Counted from the first letter of the stretch, positions 25,901-34,379 are shown. The stretch is DNA of 64,000 nt from an uncultured Prevotella sp. (GCA_900551055.1 URUK01000007.1:1-64000), one strand, 5' to 3'. Notes: generated by a model from the letters alone, not told the origin. Translations and numbers: made by a program.

Positions 25901-26508
25901 CCGGCACCACATTAATAATAGGTGACGAGGAGAACAACCAGCCGGCAGGCAATGCCGGTGCAGGCGCGATTGTGATACCTGAAACCGGAGAACCTGCAAC
26001 TCCCCAGGTTGACGACGGTGCGATAACCGTACCCGACACGCCGCAAGAACCGGCTGAACCTGATGCCGTACAGCCGGCTGACGGAACAGTCACCATACCC
26101 GACACGCAGGACAACACTCCGCAGGAAGAACCGCAGGGCACCGGCAATACTTTCATCATAAACGACGAGCCGGAGACACCGCAACCGGCAACGGAAGTAC
26201 CTGAAACACAAGGCGCTACGGTAATCCGACTTGAACCGGAAACTCCACCGCAGGCAACGCCCGGGCAAAAGACGGCAAATGAGCCTGCAAAAGACGACAA
26301 AACGCAAGCCGAAAGGCCGTCAATTGAAAGCCAAAAGACGGCCTCTGACGAAACGGGTACAGACAACACTCCGGATGACGAGTTGATAATCGAGTTCAAC
26401 GACGGCTTCGGCGGCAATGAAGACGCAGGCAACAACGCTCCGAAAGAGGACAACCGCCAGGACGGTTTCGACCTTGAAGACGAGTATTATGAACTTGACG
26501 GATTTTGA
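22990..26508 (+). CDS. porW: PorW/SprE-type T9SS lipoprotein with TPR repeats
   Basis: 1172 residues. A lipoprotein signal ends LVLAVGC (Cys24). The start of the mature protein, RWWHSFTARYNTYYNGTVAYIDG, is highly characteristic of PorW/SprE. Residues about 120-430 are TPR-like helical repeats (LMGRAQFMKGSFDEAASTFAYM, YAEAIPYLRKVI, YYAIGNIYLNQKDTVNAISAYEQG), followed by a Glu/Gln/Ala-rich coiled region, more TPRs (about 610-780) and a C-terminal beta/alpha segment. The last 240 or so residues are low-complexity, rich in Pro, Glu, Thr and Asp. PorW is an outer-membrane lipoprotein needed for type IX secretion. porX lies directly downstream across an inverted repeat. Confidence 0.9.
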   Translation: MQVIKTRHIIPFLALAVLVLAVGCSTQKNTPQSRWWHSFTARYNTYYNGTVAYIDGSLEKETGNKDNFTEMLPLYTVGNRESRSLGEANFNRAIEKCQKAIKLHSIKRRPKWTKSRKKTEKDIEWLNRKEYNPFLWKAWLLMGRAQFMKGSFDEAASTFAYMSRLYATQPAIYGRARAWLAKCYIEQDWLYDAEDVMAKMHRDSIHWRARKEWDYTYADYYIHTGQYAEAIPYLRKVIKHEMRRKQRAREWYLMGQLEAALGHEDNAYKAFKRVLRLSPPYELAFNARIAMTEVMAGRKSGKMIKKLKRMARSENNKDYLDQVYYAIGNIYLNQKDTVNAISAYEQGNIKSTRNGIEKGVLLLKLGDLYWEREDYSNARRCYGEAIGLLEKEREDYERLSDRSKVLDELVPYTDAIHLQDSLQALAKMPEAERNAAIDRVIEALKEKEKAERDAQAEAEAQQYLAQQGGTGNNAAQSGTQTGMTDSKGTWYFYNPMAVSQGKATFQKLWGRRENVDDWQRVNKTVVAQTPAFEELTDEQRDSIAAVEAMQDSIENAMDSAHNDPHKREYYLKQIPFTPEQVAESNKIIEDGLFHSGVIFKDKLDNLALSEKNLRRLSDNYKDYENMDEAYYHLFLLYSRRREKSKADTYLALLKRDFPESEWTALLSDPNYEVNARFGVHIEDSLYAATYNAFKADRFDEVAANTSLSASRFPLGANRDKFIFIGGLSKLNSGDSEGCLADMQELISKYPESDVGEMAGMIINGVKAGRPLYGGKFDMSDIWERRTIVLNDSDSIAARTFVAERNTPFSFLLVYQPDSVDGNKLLFELARFNFTNFIVRNFDIALDEQGGLHRMIINGFMSYDEALQYARQLYGNANIARLAKKARAIIISDTNLELLGTQYSYNDYDKFYEQHFVPLKVSTVRLLTEPATIEYEPGDEIGSDGGDGLYNGGVIEGGLFIEDEPAAQQQDTGTTLIIGDEENNQPAGNAGAGAIVIPETGEPATPQVDDGAITVPDTPQEPAEPDAVQPADGTVTIPDTQDNTPQEEPQGTGNTFIINDEPETPQPATEVPETQGATVIRLEPETPPQATPGQKTANEPAKDDKTQAERPSIESQKTASDETGTDNTPDDELIIEFNDGFGGNEDAGNNAPKEDNRQDGFDLEDEYYELDGF

Positions 26509-26511
26509 TAT

Positions 26512-26621
26512 AGGGACGAGTGACAAGGAACAAGCAGACAAGTGACGAGAAACGGGCAGGCAAGCGGCAAGCAGACGAGGCGAACTACCTTGTCAACTTG
26601 TCTCTCGTTCCTTGTCAACTA
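26512..26621. repeat. Inverted repeat, GACAAGTGACGAG family
   Basis: GGGACGAGTGACAAGGAACA words (from 26512) face TTGTCTCTCGTTCCTTGTCA words (to 26621). The arms are imperfect. It fills the porW-porX gap and ends 12 bp before the porX start. Confidence 0.75.
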
Positions 26622-26632
26622 AATAAAAAACA

Positions 26633-28267
26633 ATGAGCAACGGATTACTTCTATGGGCCGACGACGAGATGGAACTGCTCCGTGCCCACATACTATTCCT
26701 TGAGAAGAAAGGCTATGACGTGGTTACAGTAACCAACGGCACCGATGCCGTTGACCAGTGCAGGCAGCGCACGTTCGACCTTGTGCTGCTCGACGAGATG
26801 ATGCCAGGGCTTAGCGGTCTTGAGACATTGCAGCAAATCAAGGAAATATCTCCGGCCACGCCTGTAGTCATGGTGACTAAGAGCGAGGAGGAAAACATCA
26901 TGGATCAGGCCATAGGCTCGAAGATAGCCGACTACCTTATCAAGCCTGTTAACCCCAACCAGATACTCCTTTCGTTGAAAAAGAACATTCACCGCAGGGA
27001 AATCGTGACCGAGGTTACGCAGAGCGGATACCGCCAGAGCTTCCAAGACATAGCCATGCAGATAGACGCCTGCAAGACCATTGACGACTGGAAGGAAGTA
27101 TACCGCCGCCTCGTTCACTGGGAACTGGAGCTTAGTTCCGCCGACAGCAGCATGGCCGAGATGCTCAAGATGCAGAAAGAGGAGGCCGACAACGGCTTCG
27201 CCAAATATATCAAGGCTCACTACATGGACTGGATGGACGGCATAAGTTCGTCGCATTCGGCGGCATCCGGACAGGCAGGCGGTTTGCGGACGGCCTACGG
27301 CGGACGTGCTGCGGCAGGACATGATGCGGAGAAGCGTCCGATGATGAGCGTCGATGTGTTCAAGAGCAAGGTGTTTCCGCTGCTCGACGAGGGCGAAAAG
27401 GTGTTCCTAATCGTCATCGACAACTTCCGTCTCGACCAGTGGCGCGTGCTGGCAGAGGAAATCGGCGACATGTTCGACATCGACGAGCAGACATACGTCA
27501 GCATACTTCCCACGGCCACGCAGTATGCCCGCAACGCAATCTTCAGCGGACTGATGCCAGTCGAGATAGCCGGGATGTTTCCCGAACTGTGGGTCGATGA
27601 GGACGAGGAGGAGGGCAAGAACCTCAACGAAGGGCCGCTAATCAAGACCCAGCTTGAGCGCTTCCGCCGCCACGACACCTTCTCTTACCATAAAATAAAC
27701 GACTCCGCAGGGGCGGAGAAGTTTATGCAGAAGTTCAATTCGCTGTCGGCCAACGACCTGAATGTGCTTGTAATCAACTTCATCGACATGTTGAGCCATG
27801 CCCGGACGGAGTCGAAGATGGTGCGAGAGCTGGCAGGTGACGAGGCCGCATACCGCAGCATAACGCTCAGCTGGTTCCGCCATTCGGTGCTGTCGGAGCT
27901 TTTCCGCATGCTCGCACAAGGCGGATATACGGTACTCTTGACGACCGACCACGGCAGCATACGCGCCTCGAAGCCCGTCAAAATAATAGGCGACCGCAAC
28001 ACGAACACCAACCTGCGCTACAAGCTCGGCAAGAACCTGAACTATAATCCGAAGGAGGTGTTTGCCATAAAGGAGCCTCGTCGTGCCATGCTTCCGGCTC
28101 CAAACATCAGTACTTCATACGTTTTTGCCACAGGCGACGCCTTCTTCGCATATCCGAACAACTATAACTATTACGTTTCTTACTACAAAGACACCTTCCA
28201 GCACGGCGGCATCTCGATGGAGGAAATGCTTGTTCCGATTGTCACGATGAGGGCGAGGAAAAGGTGA
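26633..28267 (+). CDS. porX: PorX: response regulator with PglZ (alkaline-phosphatase-fold) domain
   Basis: 544 residues. Residues 1-120 form a CheY-like receiver: acidic pair in LLWADDEM, phospho-acceptor D54 in LVLLDEMMPG, the Thr/Lys in VMVTKSEEE and IADYLIKPVNPNQIL. A helical linker follows, then a long PglZ-type domain (about residues 225-540) with FLIVIDNFRLDQWR, SILPTATQYARNAIFSGLMP, NVLVINFIDMLSHA and VLLTTDHGSIRA supplying the metal-binding Asp/Thr/His residues of the alkaline-phosphatase superfamily. PorX works with the kinase PorY to regulate type IX secretion and has been shown in the family to act on oligonucleotide-type substrates. There is no DNA-binding output domain. Confidence 0.95.
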   Translation: MSNGLLLWADDEMELLRAHILFLEKKGYDVVTVTNGTDAVDQCRQRTFDLVLLDEMMPGLSGLETLQQIKEISPATPVVMVTKSEEENIMDQAIGSKIADYLIKPVNPNQILLSLKKNIHRREIVTEVTQSGYRQSFQDIAMQIDACKTIDDWKEVYRRLVHWELELSSADSSMAEMLKMQKEEADNGFAKYIKAHYMDWMDGISSSHSAASGQAGGLRTAYGGRAAAGHDAEKRPMMSVDVFKSKVFPLLDEGEKVFLIVIDNFRLDQWRVLAEEIGDMFDIDEQTYVSILPTATQYARNAIFSGLMPVEIAGMFPELWVDEDEEEGKNLNEGPLIKTQLERFRRHDTFSYHKINDSAGAEKFMQKFNSLSANDLNVLVINFIDMLSHARTESKMVRELAGDEAAYRSITLSWFRHSVLSELFRMLAQGGYTVLLTTDHGSIRASKPVKIIGDRNTNTNLRYKLGKNLNYNPKEVFAIKEPRRAMLPAPNISTSYVFATGDAFFAYPNNYNYYVSYYKDTFQHGGISMEEMLVPIVTMRARKR

Positions 28268-28269
28268 GT

Positions 28270-28352
28270 TTAAGCAGACAAGCGAACAAGTGACGAGCAG
28301 ACAAGGAGCAAGTCAAATCATCTTGCCGACTCGTATCTTGTCACTCGTGAAC
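28270..28352. repeat. Inverted repeat, GACAAGTGACGAG family
   Basis: AAGCAGACAAGCGAACAAGT (from 28270) faces GACTCGTATCTTGTCACTCG (to 28352). The arms are imperfect. It lies between porX and tsaE. Confidence 0.7.
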
Positions 28353-28366
28353 TAAAAATAATAAAT

Positions 28367-28780
28367 ATGGAAATAAAAATCAGCAATCTTGACAACATCA
28401 GCGAGGCCGCGCGCCAGTTCATTGACAGCATGGGCGAGGCTCGCGTCTTCGCCTTTTACGGCAAAATGGGCGCCGGTAAGACTACGTTCATCAAGGCCGT
28501 GTGCGAGCAGTTGGGCGTTGACGACGTTATAACGTCGCCCACGTTCGCCATCGTCAACGAGTACACGTCGGCTACGTCAGGCGATACAATTTACCATTTT
28601 GACTTCTACCGCATCAAGAAACTCGACGAAGTGTACGACATGGGGTATGAGGAATACTTTTACGGGGGCGGTCTCTGCTTCATTGAGTGGCCCGAACTGA
28701 TAGAGAGCCTGCTGCCCGAAGATGTCGTGAAGGTAACCATCGAGGAGAACGCGGACGGCACACGCACTGTCAGGTTCTAA
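28367..28780 (+). CDS. tsaE: tRNA threonylcarbamoyladenosine biosynthesis ATPase
   Basis: 137 residues, normal for TsaE. Walker A is GKMGAGKTTFIKA (about residues 32-44), TSPTFAIVNEY and YHFDFYRIK follow, and FIEWPELIESLLP is the C-terminal signature. TsaE is the ATPase that supports TsaB-TsaD in making t6A37 in ANN-decoding tRNAs. It is the last gene of the co-directional porW-porX-tsaE stretch, with a 22-bp array just downstream. Confidence 0.95.
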   Translation: MEIKISNLDNISEAARQFIDSMGEARVFAFYGKMGAGKTTFIKAVCEQLGVDDVITSPTFAIVNEYTSATSGDTIYHFDFYRIKKLDEVYDMGYEEYFYGGGLCFIEWPELIESLLPEDVVKVTIEENADGTRTVRF

Positions 28781-28815
28781 CCTGTTGGCTCACAGAAAGT
28801 TGCCCAAGCCGTTGC

Positions 28816-28896
28816 AAAAGGTCGTCTTTTAGCCTGCAAAAGGCCGTCAATTACAACGCGAAATGCCGCCTTTCATCGTATGAAAGGCGGCATTTT
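28816..28896. repeat. 22-bp-period array F (4 units) between convergent genes
   Basis: Cores at 28816, 28838, 28860 and 28882. Units 3 and 4 (GAAATGCCGCCTTTC, GAAAGGCGGCATTTT) pair over 14 of 15 bases with a 7-nt loop, 18 bp from the prolyl oligopeptidase stop. It is the only candidate terminator for both tsaE and that gene. Confidence 0.85.
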
Positions 28897-28914
28897 GCAT
28901 ATCGGGAGGTAATG

Positions 28915-31038
28915 TTACTTGCCGTTGTATGTCATTCCGAGATTGTACATTATGAAGCTGTAGATGTCAGCCTGCTCTTCAAGCACCTTGCTCATGGGCT
29001 TTCCAGCGCCGTGTCCGGCTTTGCTGTCGATGCGTATCAGGGTGGGGTTGGTGCCGTCGTTGCACTCCTGCAAGGTGGCGGCGAACTTGAACGAGTGGGC
29101 CGGCACAACGCGGTCGTCGTGGTCGGCTGTGGTTACGAGCGTTGCCGGATAGCGTGTGTCGTGCTTCAGGTTGTGCAGCGGCGAGTAGGCTTTGAGGTAT
29201 TCGAACATCTCTTTCGAGTCTTCGCTGGTGCCGTAGTCGCCAGCCCAGTTCCAGCCGATGGTGAACTTGTGGTAGCGGAGCATGTCCATCACGCCCACTT
29301 GCGGAATGGCTACGCGGAACAGGTCGGGCCTTTGCGTCATGCACGCGCCTACGAGCAGTCCGCCGTTTGAGCCGCCCACGATGGCTATCTTGTCCTTGCC
29401 GGTGTAGCCGTTTGCAACCAGCCACTCGGCGGCGGCTATGAAGTCGTCAAACACGTTCTGCTTCTGCATCTTCGTTCCGGCCAGGTGCCATTCCTCGCCA
29501 TACTCCGCTCCGCCACGCAGGTTCACCTGGGCGTAGATGCCGCCGCTCTCGAGGAAGGGGATGCGCGACGACGAGAAGCCGGGGTAGAGGCTGATGTTGA
29601 AGCCGCCGTAGCCGTACAGGTAGACTGGGTTCTGCCCGTTGCGCTTCAGGTCTTTGCGGTAGGTAAGGAACATGGGTATCTTCGTTCCGTCCTTGCTTGG
29701 ATAGAACACCTGCTCGGTTGTGTACTCGTCGGCGTTGAAGTCAACCTTCGGCGCGCGCAGCAGCGTGTACGTGTTGCGCTCTATGTCATACTTGTATGTC
29801 GCGCCGGGTATGGTGAACGACGTGAAGGTGAAGAAACACTCCTTGTCGTCCTTGTCGCCGCTGAAGCCAACGGAGCCGAGCGACGGCAGCCTGATTTCAT
29901 GTTCCATGCGCCCGTCGAGGGTGTATACGTAGGCGTGGTTGGCCGCATCCTTGTCGTAGGTGAGCAGCATCTTGCCGCCTATCACGCTTGCTCCCGACAG
30001 CACGTAGGCGCTTTCCGGCACAAGCTCCTGCCAGTCTTTCACGCCGGGTTTTGCCGCCGTTGCCGTCATGATGCGGTATTTCGGGGCGCCGTAGTTGGTG
30101 ATGATGAAGATTTTTCCGTTGATTACCTCAACGGGCGAATACTGGTAGTTGAAGTCCGTCGCCATGGGAACGAACGGCGCGTCGGCCTTCGTCAGGTCTT
30201 TCACATACAGCGCGTTGCCGTTGCCTTCGCCGCTTTCGAAGAGGAAGAGCACGGTTTCGTCATCGCTGACGCTGGCCGAGTAGAAGCGTTTTGGATGCTC
30301 CTTGTTTTCGTAAACGAGCCTGTCGGCCTGCTGCGGAGTGCCTATTTTATGATAGTATATCTTGTGGTTCTCGTTCACGTTGGAGTATTCCTTGCCTTTC
30401 TCGGGCGCGTCGTAGGCGCTGTAGTAGAAGCCGTCGCCCTGCCATGAAGCCCCTGTGAACTTGGCCCACACTATGTGGTCGCTTAGCGTCTGTCCGCTTT
30501 TCGTGTCGATTACGTAAATCTCCGTCCAGTCTGAACCGCTGCGCGAGATGGTGTAGGCCATGTATTTGCCGTCGTGCGAGAAGCTTATGCCGGTAAGAGC
30601 CACGGTGCCGTCGGCCGACAGTTTGTTGGGGTCGAGCATCACGCGGGGCGTTCCGTCGAGGCTGTCCTGCACGTAGAGCACGCTCTGGTTTTGCAGTCCG
30701 TCGTTCTTGAAGAAGTAGTATTTGCCGTGCTTCTTGAACGGAGCGCCTATTTTCTCATAGTCGGCCACGCTGGTGAGCCGCTTCAGCAGCGCGTCGCGGA
30801 AGGGTATGCGCCGCAGGTATTCGCCTGTAACCTTGTTCTGCGCGGCCACCCATGCCGCCGTCTCCGCGCTCGTGTCGTTCTCCAACCAGCGGTAAGGGTC
30901 GGGTACGTTGGTGCCGAAATACGTGTCAACAACGTCGCATTTCCTTGTTTCGGGATAAGCCAGCCGCGGCTGAGCCGTTTGTCCGTTGGCTGCAAGAACC
31001 ATGCCCGCAACGGGTAAAATCAGCAGTTTCTTGTTCAT
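28915..31038 (-). CDS. Prolyl oligopeptidase family serine peptidase (S9A)
   Basis: 707 residues from the ATG at 31038, which opens a signal peptide (MNKKLLILPVAGMVLAANGQ); the open frame extends 43 codons further without homology. A seven-blade propeller occupies about residues 80-420 and the alpha/beta-hydrolase domain the rest. Catalytic residues: Ser in VGGSNGGLLVGA, Asp in TADHDDRVVPAHSFKF and His in SKAGHGAGKP. VDTYFGTNVPDPYRWLEND near the N-terminus is typical of the S9A prolyl endopeptidases. It cuts short peptides after proline; the signal peptide places it in the periplasm, for peptide degradation. Confidence 0.94.
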   Translation of the reverse strand: MNKKLLILPVAGMVLAANGQTAQPRLAYPETRKCDVVDTYFGTNVPDPYRWLENDTSAETAAWVAAQNKVTGEYLRRIPFRDALLKRLTSVADYEKIGAPFKKHGKYYFFKNDGLQNQSVLYVQDSLDGTPRVMLDPNKLSADGTVALTGISFSHDGKYMAYTISRSGSDWTEIYVIDTKSGQTLSDHIVWAKFTGASWQGDGFYYSAYDAPEKGKEYSNVNENHKIYYHKIGTPQQADRLVYENKEHPKRFYSASVSDDETVLFLFESGEGNGNALYVKDLTKADAPFVPMATDFNYQYSPVEVINGKIFIITNYGAPKYRIMTATAAKPGVKDWQELVPESAYVLSGASVIGGKMLLTYDKDAANHAYVYTLDGRMEHEIRLPSLGSVGFSGDKDDKECFFTFTSFTIPGATYKYDIERNTYTLLRAPKVDFNADEYTTEQVFYPSKDGTKIPMFLTYRKDLKRNGQNPVYLYGYGGFNISLYPGFSSSRIPFLESGGIYAQVNLRGGAEYGEEWHLAGTKMQKQNVFDDFIAAAEWLVANGYTGKDKIAIVGGSNGGLLVGACMTQRPDLFRVAIPQVGVMDMLRYHKFTIGWNWAGDYGTSEDSKEMFEYLKAYSPLHNLKHDTRYPATLVTTADHDDRVVPAHSFKFAATLQECNDGTNPTLIRIDSKAGHGAGKPMSKVLEEQADIYSFIMYNLGMTYNGK

Positions 31039-31170
31039 AGTATGTTGTTTTGTTTTCCTTGTCATTTGCCGGTCTGCAATATTACGAAATATTTTCGAGA
31101 AAGCCGCCTGTGGCCGTTGCTTTTCTGCTTGTATGCCGGCCGCGGAGCCGCTTTTTATAAGGGGCATTGC

Positions 31171-31251
31171 AAAAGGCCGCCTTTTAGCTTGTAAAAGGTG
31201 GCCTTTTGCACGGTGAAAGACGGCCTTTTGGAAGCTAAAAGACGGCCTTTT
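31171..31251. repeat. 22-bp-period array G (4 units)
   Basis: Cores at 31171 (AAAAGGCCGCCTTTT), 31193 (AAAAGGTGGCCTTTT), 31215 and 31237 (both with GACGGCC centres). A degenerate unit may follow at 31259. It lies between divergent genes. Confidence 0.85.
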
Positions 31252-31513
31252 GATTTGTAAAAGAACAAGCGTGTTCTTGTTGTAATTTTATTGTTTTGAC
31301 GTATCTGTGCTATGGGTTTGTAATTGAATGCGTGCTTGTGCGTTATGGTTTTTCATGGGATGCACAGGATGTTGTAACTAATAGTTTGCTGACTGTTTAT
31401 GAAAACCGGAACGTGGAACGGCTTTTTGACGATAAAAACGCGTGGGCAAGCGATGAAATAACCTTAAAGTGCCGATTCTTGTATGGCGGTTATGGTTTGT
31501 CAAATAAATTCAT

Positions 31514-31522
31514 TATATTTGC
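31514..31522 (+). promoter_or_regulatory. -7 box upstream of the PepT-like gene
   Basis: TATATTTGC matches TAnnTTTGC but no TTG lies at the right distance. If used, it gives a leader of about 260 nt. Region 31260-31791 contains open frames with no recognisable homology, which I do not call as genes. Confidence 0.35.
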
Positions 31523-31791
31523 ATTCGGTGGGAGCACTCCTTCCAATAGTTTGTGTAGAAAAGAAAGGGCGTTATGTTTGCTGTCCGGTTTGGACGTGTG
31601 TAAGGCTTCCCTCTTTGTAGGTTATATGGGCGAACGGGGCTTTATACTGTGGTCGGGATGCTTTTTTCACGCAATTGCTGATGGTGCTTCTTGTTGGCGG
31701 CAAATCGGATGTGGCAGCGTTGCAGTTCCACGCCTTGGTGTATAATGAAAGGAACCTTTAGGAACTGGAGGGTGCAAAAGGAGGAAAAGAA

Positions 31792-33276
31792 ATGAAGATG
31801 CAACTCTTTTTACTTGTGATGTGTATTGGCTTTGTTACTGCATCGGCGGAGGCAAGACCGGTTTTGAACGCGACGGACAATATGCTTGCCGACGGAGATG
31901 TGATGGAATATGGTAATGTGAAGAGCCGGAAAACGAAGGCCGTATGCGATGGAATAGGTAAAGACATGAAAAAAGTAGGCGACAAGGACATGCTTGACCG
32001 CTTTCTCAATTATGTGAAGATAGAATCGCAGAGCATAGACACCCCGGATTATACAACATTTCCTTTGTCGGAAGGACAAAAGAAGATAGCTCGCTATGTG
32101 GCCGACGAGATAAAGTCGTTTGGTGGTGAAAACGTTGAAGTAACGCTCAGCGACGATGCCTATGTTTATGTAAAAGTGCCTTCCAATCTCGACTCTTCGA
32201 GTAAGAAAGCCGTTCCGAGCATCCTGTTCACTGCCCATCTTGATGTCACCCCCGAGTGTGAGGGCAAAGGGATAAAGCCGAAAGTCACTTACAATTATAA
32301 AGGTGGCGATATAGAACTTTCGCCGGGAGTGAATTTAAGTCCTACGTCTCCCGAGGGAAGCAGGCTGAATTCGATGCACGGGAAAACCATCATAACGACA
32401 GACGGAACGACATTATTGGGCGGCGACGACAAAGCAGGATGCACCATTCTGACTACGGTTATACAAAATCTTGTCAACAACCCTAATCTGAAACATGGAG
32501 ACGTGTACTTTGTTTATTCCACAAATGAGGATATAGGGCGCGCTGGAGACAGGTTTGATGCACGTGAGGTTTTTGGCGTCCTCCCTGACATTATCATAGA
32601 TTGTGACGGCGAAGAGCCTAACCGTTTTAGCGTGGAGAACTTTACAGCGGTGGCTTTGAATGTGCTTTTTGATGGGAATGACCGACATCCAGGAAATGGT
32701 GCGGAACTGAAGTATGGCGACGCGCTGACAGCTTCGTCTTATTTCATTGGCCAGTTACCCCCGGGCAAGCATCCCAGCGCATCGCGCGGAAAGGAAGGGT
32801 ACATACATTGTTATACCACGACGCACCCGGTTGACGGTAACGGAAAAGAAGACACGGAGGATGTGATAGTGAAAATCCGTTTGCGTTATTTTGACAAGGC
32901 GGAGGGTGATACGCTACGTGATTATATTCACGAAGCGGTTGAAAAGACACAGGTTGCTTATCCTTTTGTTGGTGTTGTCGTTTCGGACGAGGTCTTGCAA
33001 TACGAGAATGTGGCTTACACTCTTTGGAAAGGCACTGAAGAACTGATATGCAACGCAGCCCGCAAGGTGGGAATGGACATGCAGCCGCAGTCAGTCCGAG
33101 GAGGTACAACCGCGGCGATGATTGTAGCGGCAAAAGGTTTGAACGGCGGTGCTAATATTTACAGCGGACAGAATAACTCGCATTCGAAAAAAGAATGGGT
33201 GTGCTTGGAGGACATGTCGGATATTGTGATGCTTGTACATCAGATAATAGACGACCTTGTTTCATTCGACAAATAA
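31792..33276 (+). CDS. Secreted peptidase T-like M20 metallopeptidase
   Basis: 494 residues, about 85 longer than cytosolic PepT. A signal peptide (MKMQLFLLVMCIGFVTASAEA) and about 45 linker residues precede the M20 domain. PepT features: LFTAHLDVTPE (metal His and Asp), TTLLGGDDKAGCTIL (bridging Asp), STNEDIGRAGDRFD (catalytic Glu followed by Asp, where PepT has Glu-Glu), IIIDCDGEEPNRFSVENF and GQNNSHSKKEW (last metal His). PepT's RGGTDG is RGGTTA here. Predicted zinc aminotripeptidase, exported to the periplasm. Unusually for this phylum, AGGAGG lies 8 bases before the ATG (at 31780-31785 approximately). The changed residues could alter specificity. Confidence 0.82.
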   Translation: MKMQLFLLVMCIGFVTASAEARPVLNATDNMLADGDVMEYGNVKSRKTKAVCDGIGKDMKKVGDKDMLDRFLNYVKIESQSIDTPDYTTFPLSEGQKKIARYVADEIKSFGGENVEVTLSDDAYVYVKVPSNLDSSSKKAVPSILFTAHLDVTPECEGKGIKPKVTYNYKGGDIELSPGVNLSPTSPEGSRLNSMHGKTIITTDGTTLLGGDDKAGCTILTTVIQNLVNNPNLKHGDVYFVYSTNEDIGRAGDRFDAREVFGVLPDIIIDCDGEEPNRFSVENFTAVALNVLFDGNDRHPGNGAELKYGDALTASSYFIGQLPPGKHPSASRGKEGYIHCYTTTHPVDGNGKEDTEDVIVKIRLRYFDKAEGDTLRDYIHEAVEKTQVAYPFVGVVVSDEVLQYENVAYTLWKGTEELICNAARKVGMDMQPQSVRGGTTAAMIVAAKGLNGGANIYSGQNNSHSKKEWVCLEDMSDIVMLVHQIIDDLVSFDK

Positions 33277-33338
33277 TGAACTTTTTTGTTGCTTTTGCAT
33301 AAGAGTAGGAAAAAGAAACTCATGTTATACAACGACAA

Positions 33339-33363
33339 CCGCCGGAATATTGCATTCCGGCGG
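33339..33363. terminator. Bidirectional terminator between the PepT-like gene and cdsA
   Basis: CCGCCGGAAT (33339-33348) and its reverse complement (33354-33363) with a 5-nt loop, T-rich sequence following on the plus strand, between convergent genes. Confidence 0.6.
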
Positions 33364-33390
33364 CTGCCGTTTCTTTATGTTTCTTCTTAA

Positions 33391-34242
33391 TCAGAACAGC
33401 GTCAGCGAGTACAGGTAGACGACTGATGCGGGCATCGCCATCAGTGAAGAGTCGAAGCGGTCGAGCATTCCGCCGTGGCCGGGCAGTATGTTTCCGCTGT
33501 CCTTTATGCCGAGGGTACGCTTGAAAAGGGACTCTACGAGGTCGCCCCATGTGCCGAACACCACTACGACAAGCCCCAGACCCATCCATTGGATGACAGT
33601 AAGCCCCGTGTCGGAGTTAAGCCCGGCCTCGTAGCTTCCTATGAGATAGGCCACGATTAGCACTATTATGCCGCCGCCGATAGAGCCTTCCCAGCTCTTG
33701 CCCGGCGATATGCGCGGAAACAACTTGTGCCGTCCGAGGAGTGAACCGGTGCAGTATGCCCCCGTGTCATTCGCCCAAAGGAAGATGAAAACGCAGAGTG
33801 GCACGAGGTAGTTGAATACCACTTCGCCGCTCTCTGTCGCGTTGAACGCCAGCACGTTGATGGTGGAGAAGGGCAGGGCGATGTACATCTGTCCGAGCAT
33901 GGTGTACGCCCAGTCGTTGATTGCGTTCTCCGTCTTGGCGTAAAGCTCGCTGATGAAGAGGTATACGAGCGTCAGCAGGTAGGGAATGAACACCGCGCCG
34001 GTGGGTGTCATGCCGCTGCAAAAGCCGCCGACGGCAAAGAAGAAGTACACTCCGGCTATGGTGCTGATGAAGCGGTTTACCTGTACGCCCTTCACATCGT
34101 TCACCAATCCGCTGTATTCCCATATCGTAAGGCCGGTAACCAAGGCGAAAAGAACCTCCATCGCCACTGGTTTCATAAAGCTGACAACGATGGCCGCTAC
34201 GAAAATCACACCCGTGATGCTTCTTACAATGAGGTTTTTCAT
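33391..34242 (-). CDS. cdsA: Phosphatidate cytidylyltransferase
   Basis: 283 residues from the ATG at 34242 (MKNLIVRSITGVIFVAAIVV); the frame is open 66 bp upstream, but that part is repeat-derived. An integral membrane enzyme making CDP-diacylglycerol from phosphatidate and CTP, which supplies PssA encoded in this window. About eight membrane helices. The C-terminal signature is clear: SPGKSWEGSIGGG and FGTWGDLVESLFKRTLGIKDSGNILPGHGGMLDRFDS (the CDS family motif). It is the third gene of rsfS-ftsH-cdsA. Confidence 0.94.
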   Translation of the reverse strand: MKNLIVRSITGVIFVAAIVVSFMKPVAMEVLFALVTGLTIWEYSGLVNDVKGVQVNRFISTIAGVYFFFAVGGFCSGMTPTGAVFIPYLLTLVYLFISELYAKTENAINDWAYTMLGQMYIALPFSTINVLAFNATESGEVVFNYLVPLCVFIFLWANDTGAYCTGSLLGRHKLFPRISPGKSWEGSIGGGIIVLIVAYLIGSYEAGLNSDTGLTVIQWMGLGLVVVVFGTWGDLVESLFKRTLGIKDSGNILPGHGGMLDRFDSSLMAMPASVVYLYSLTLF

Positions 34243-34267
34243 ATTATTGGGTTTTATTGTTTTTAGT

Positions 34268-34379
34268 GAAGTTAAAGAATTTACAGAAGTTATAGAAGTT
34301 AAAGCCATTACCTCTTATTGTTTGAAAGGCATACACATTTGGCTTTAACTTCTATAACTTCTGTAAATTCTTTAACTTC
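34268..34379. repeat. Perfect 39-bp inverted repeat, GAAGTTAAAG family
   Basis: 34268-34306 is the exact reverse complement of 34341-34379, loop 34 nt. The right arm overlaps the last codons of ftsH (stop at 34372). It lies between ftsH and cdsA. Confidence 0.9.

Noticed and set aside
31296..31745. 149-codon open frame between prolyl oligopeptidase and the PepT-like gene
   Set aside because: TTG start, no recognisable motif, Cys-rich irregular composition, and no promoter placed for it. Treated as non-coding.
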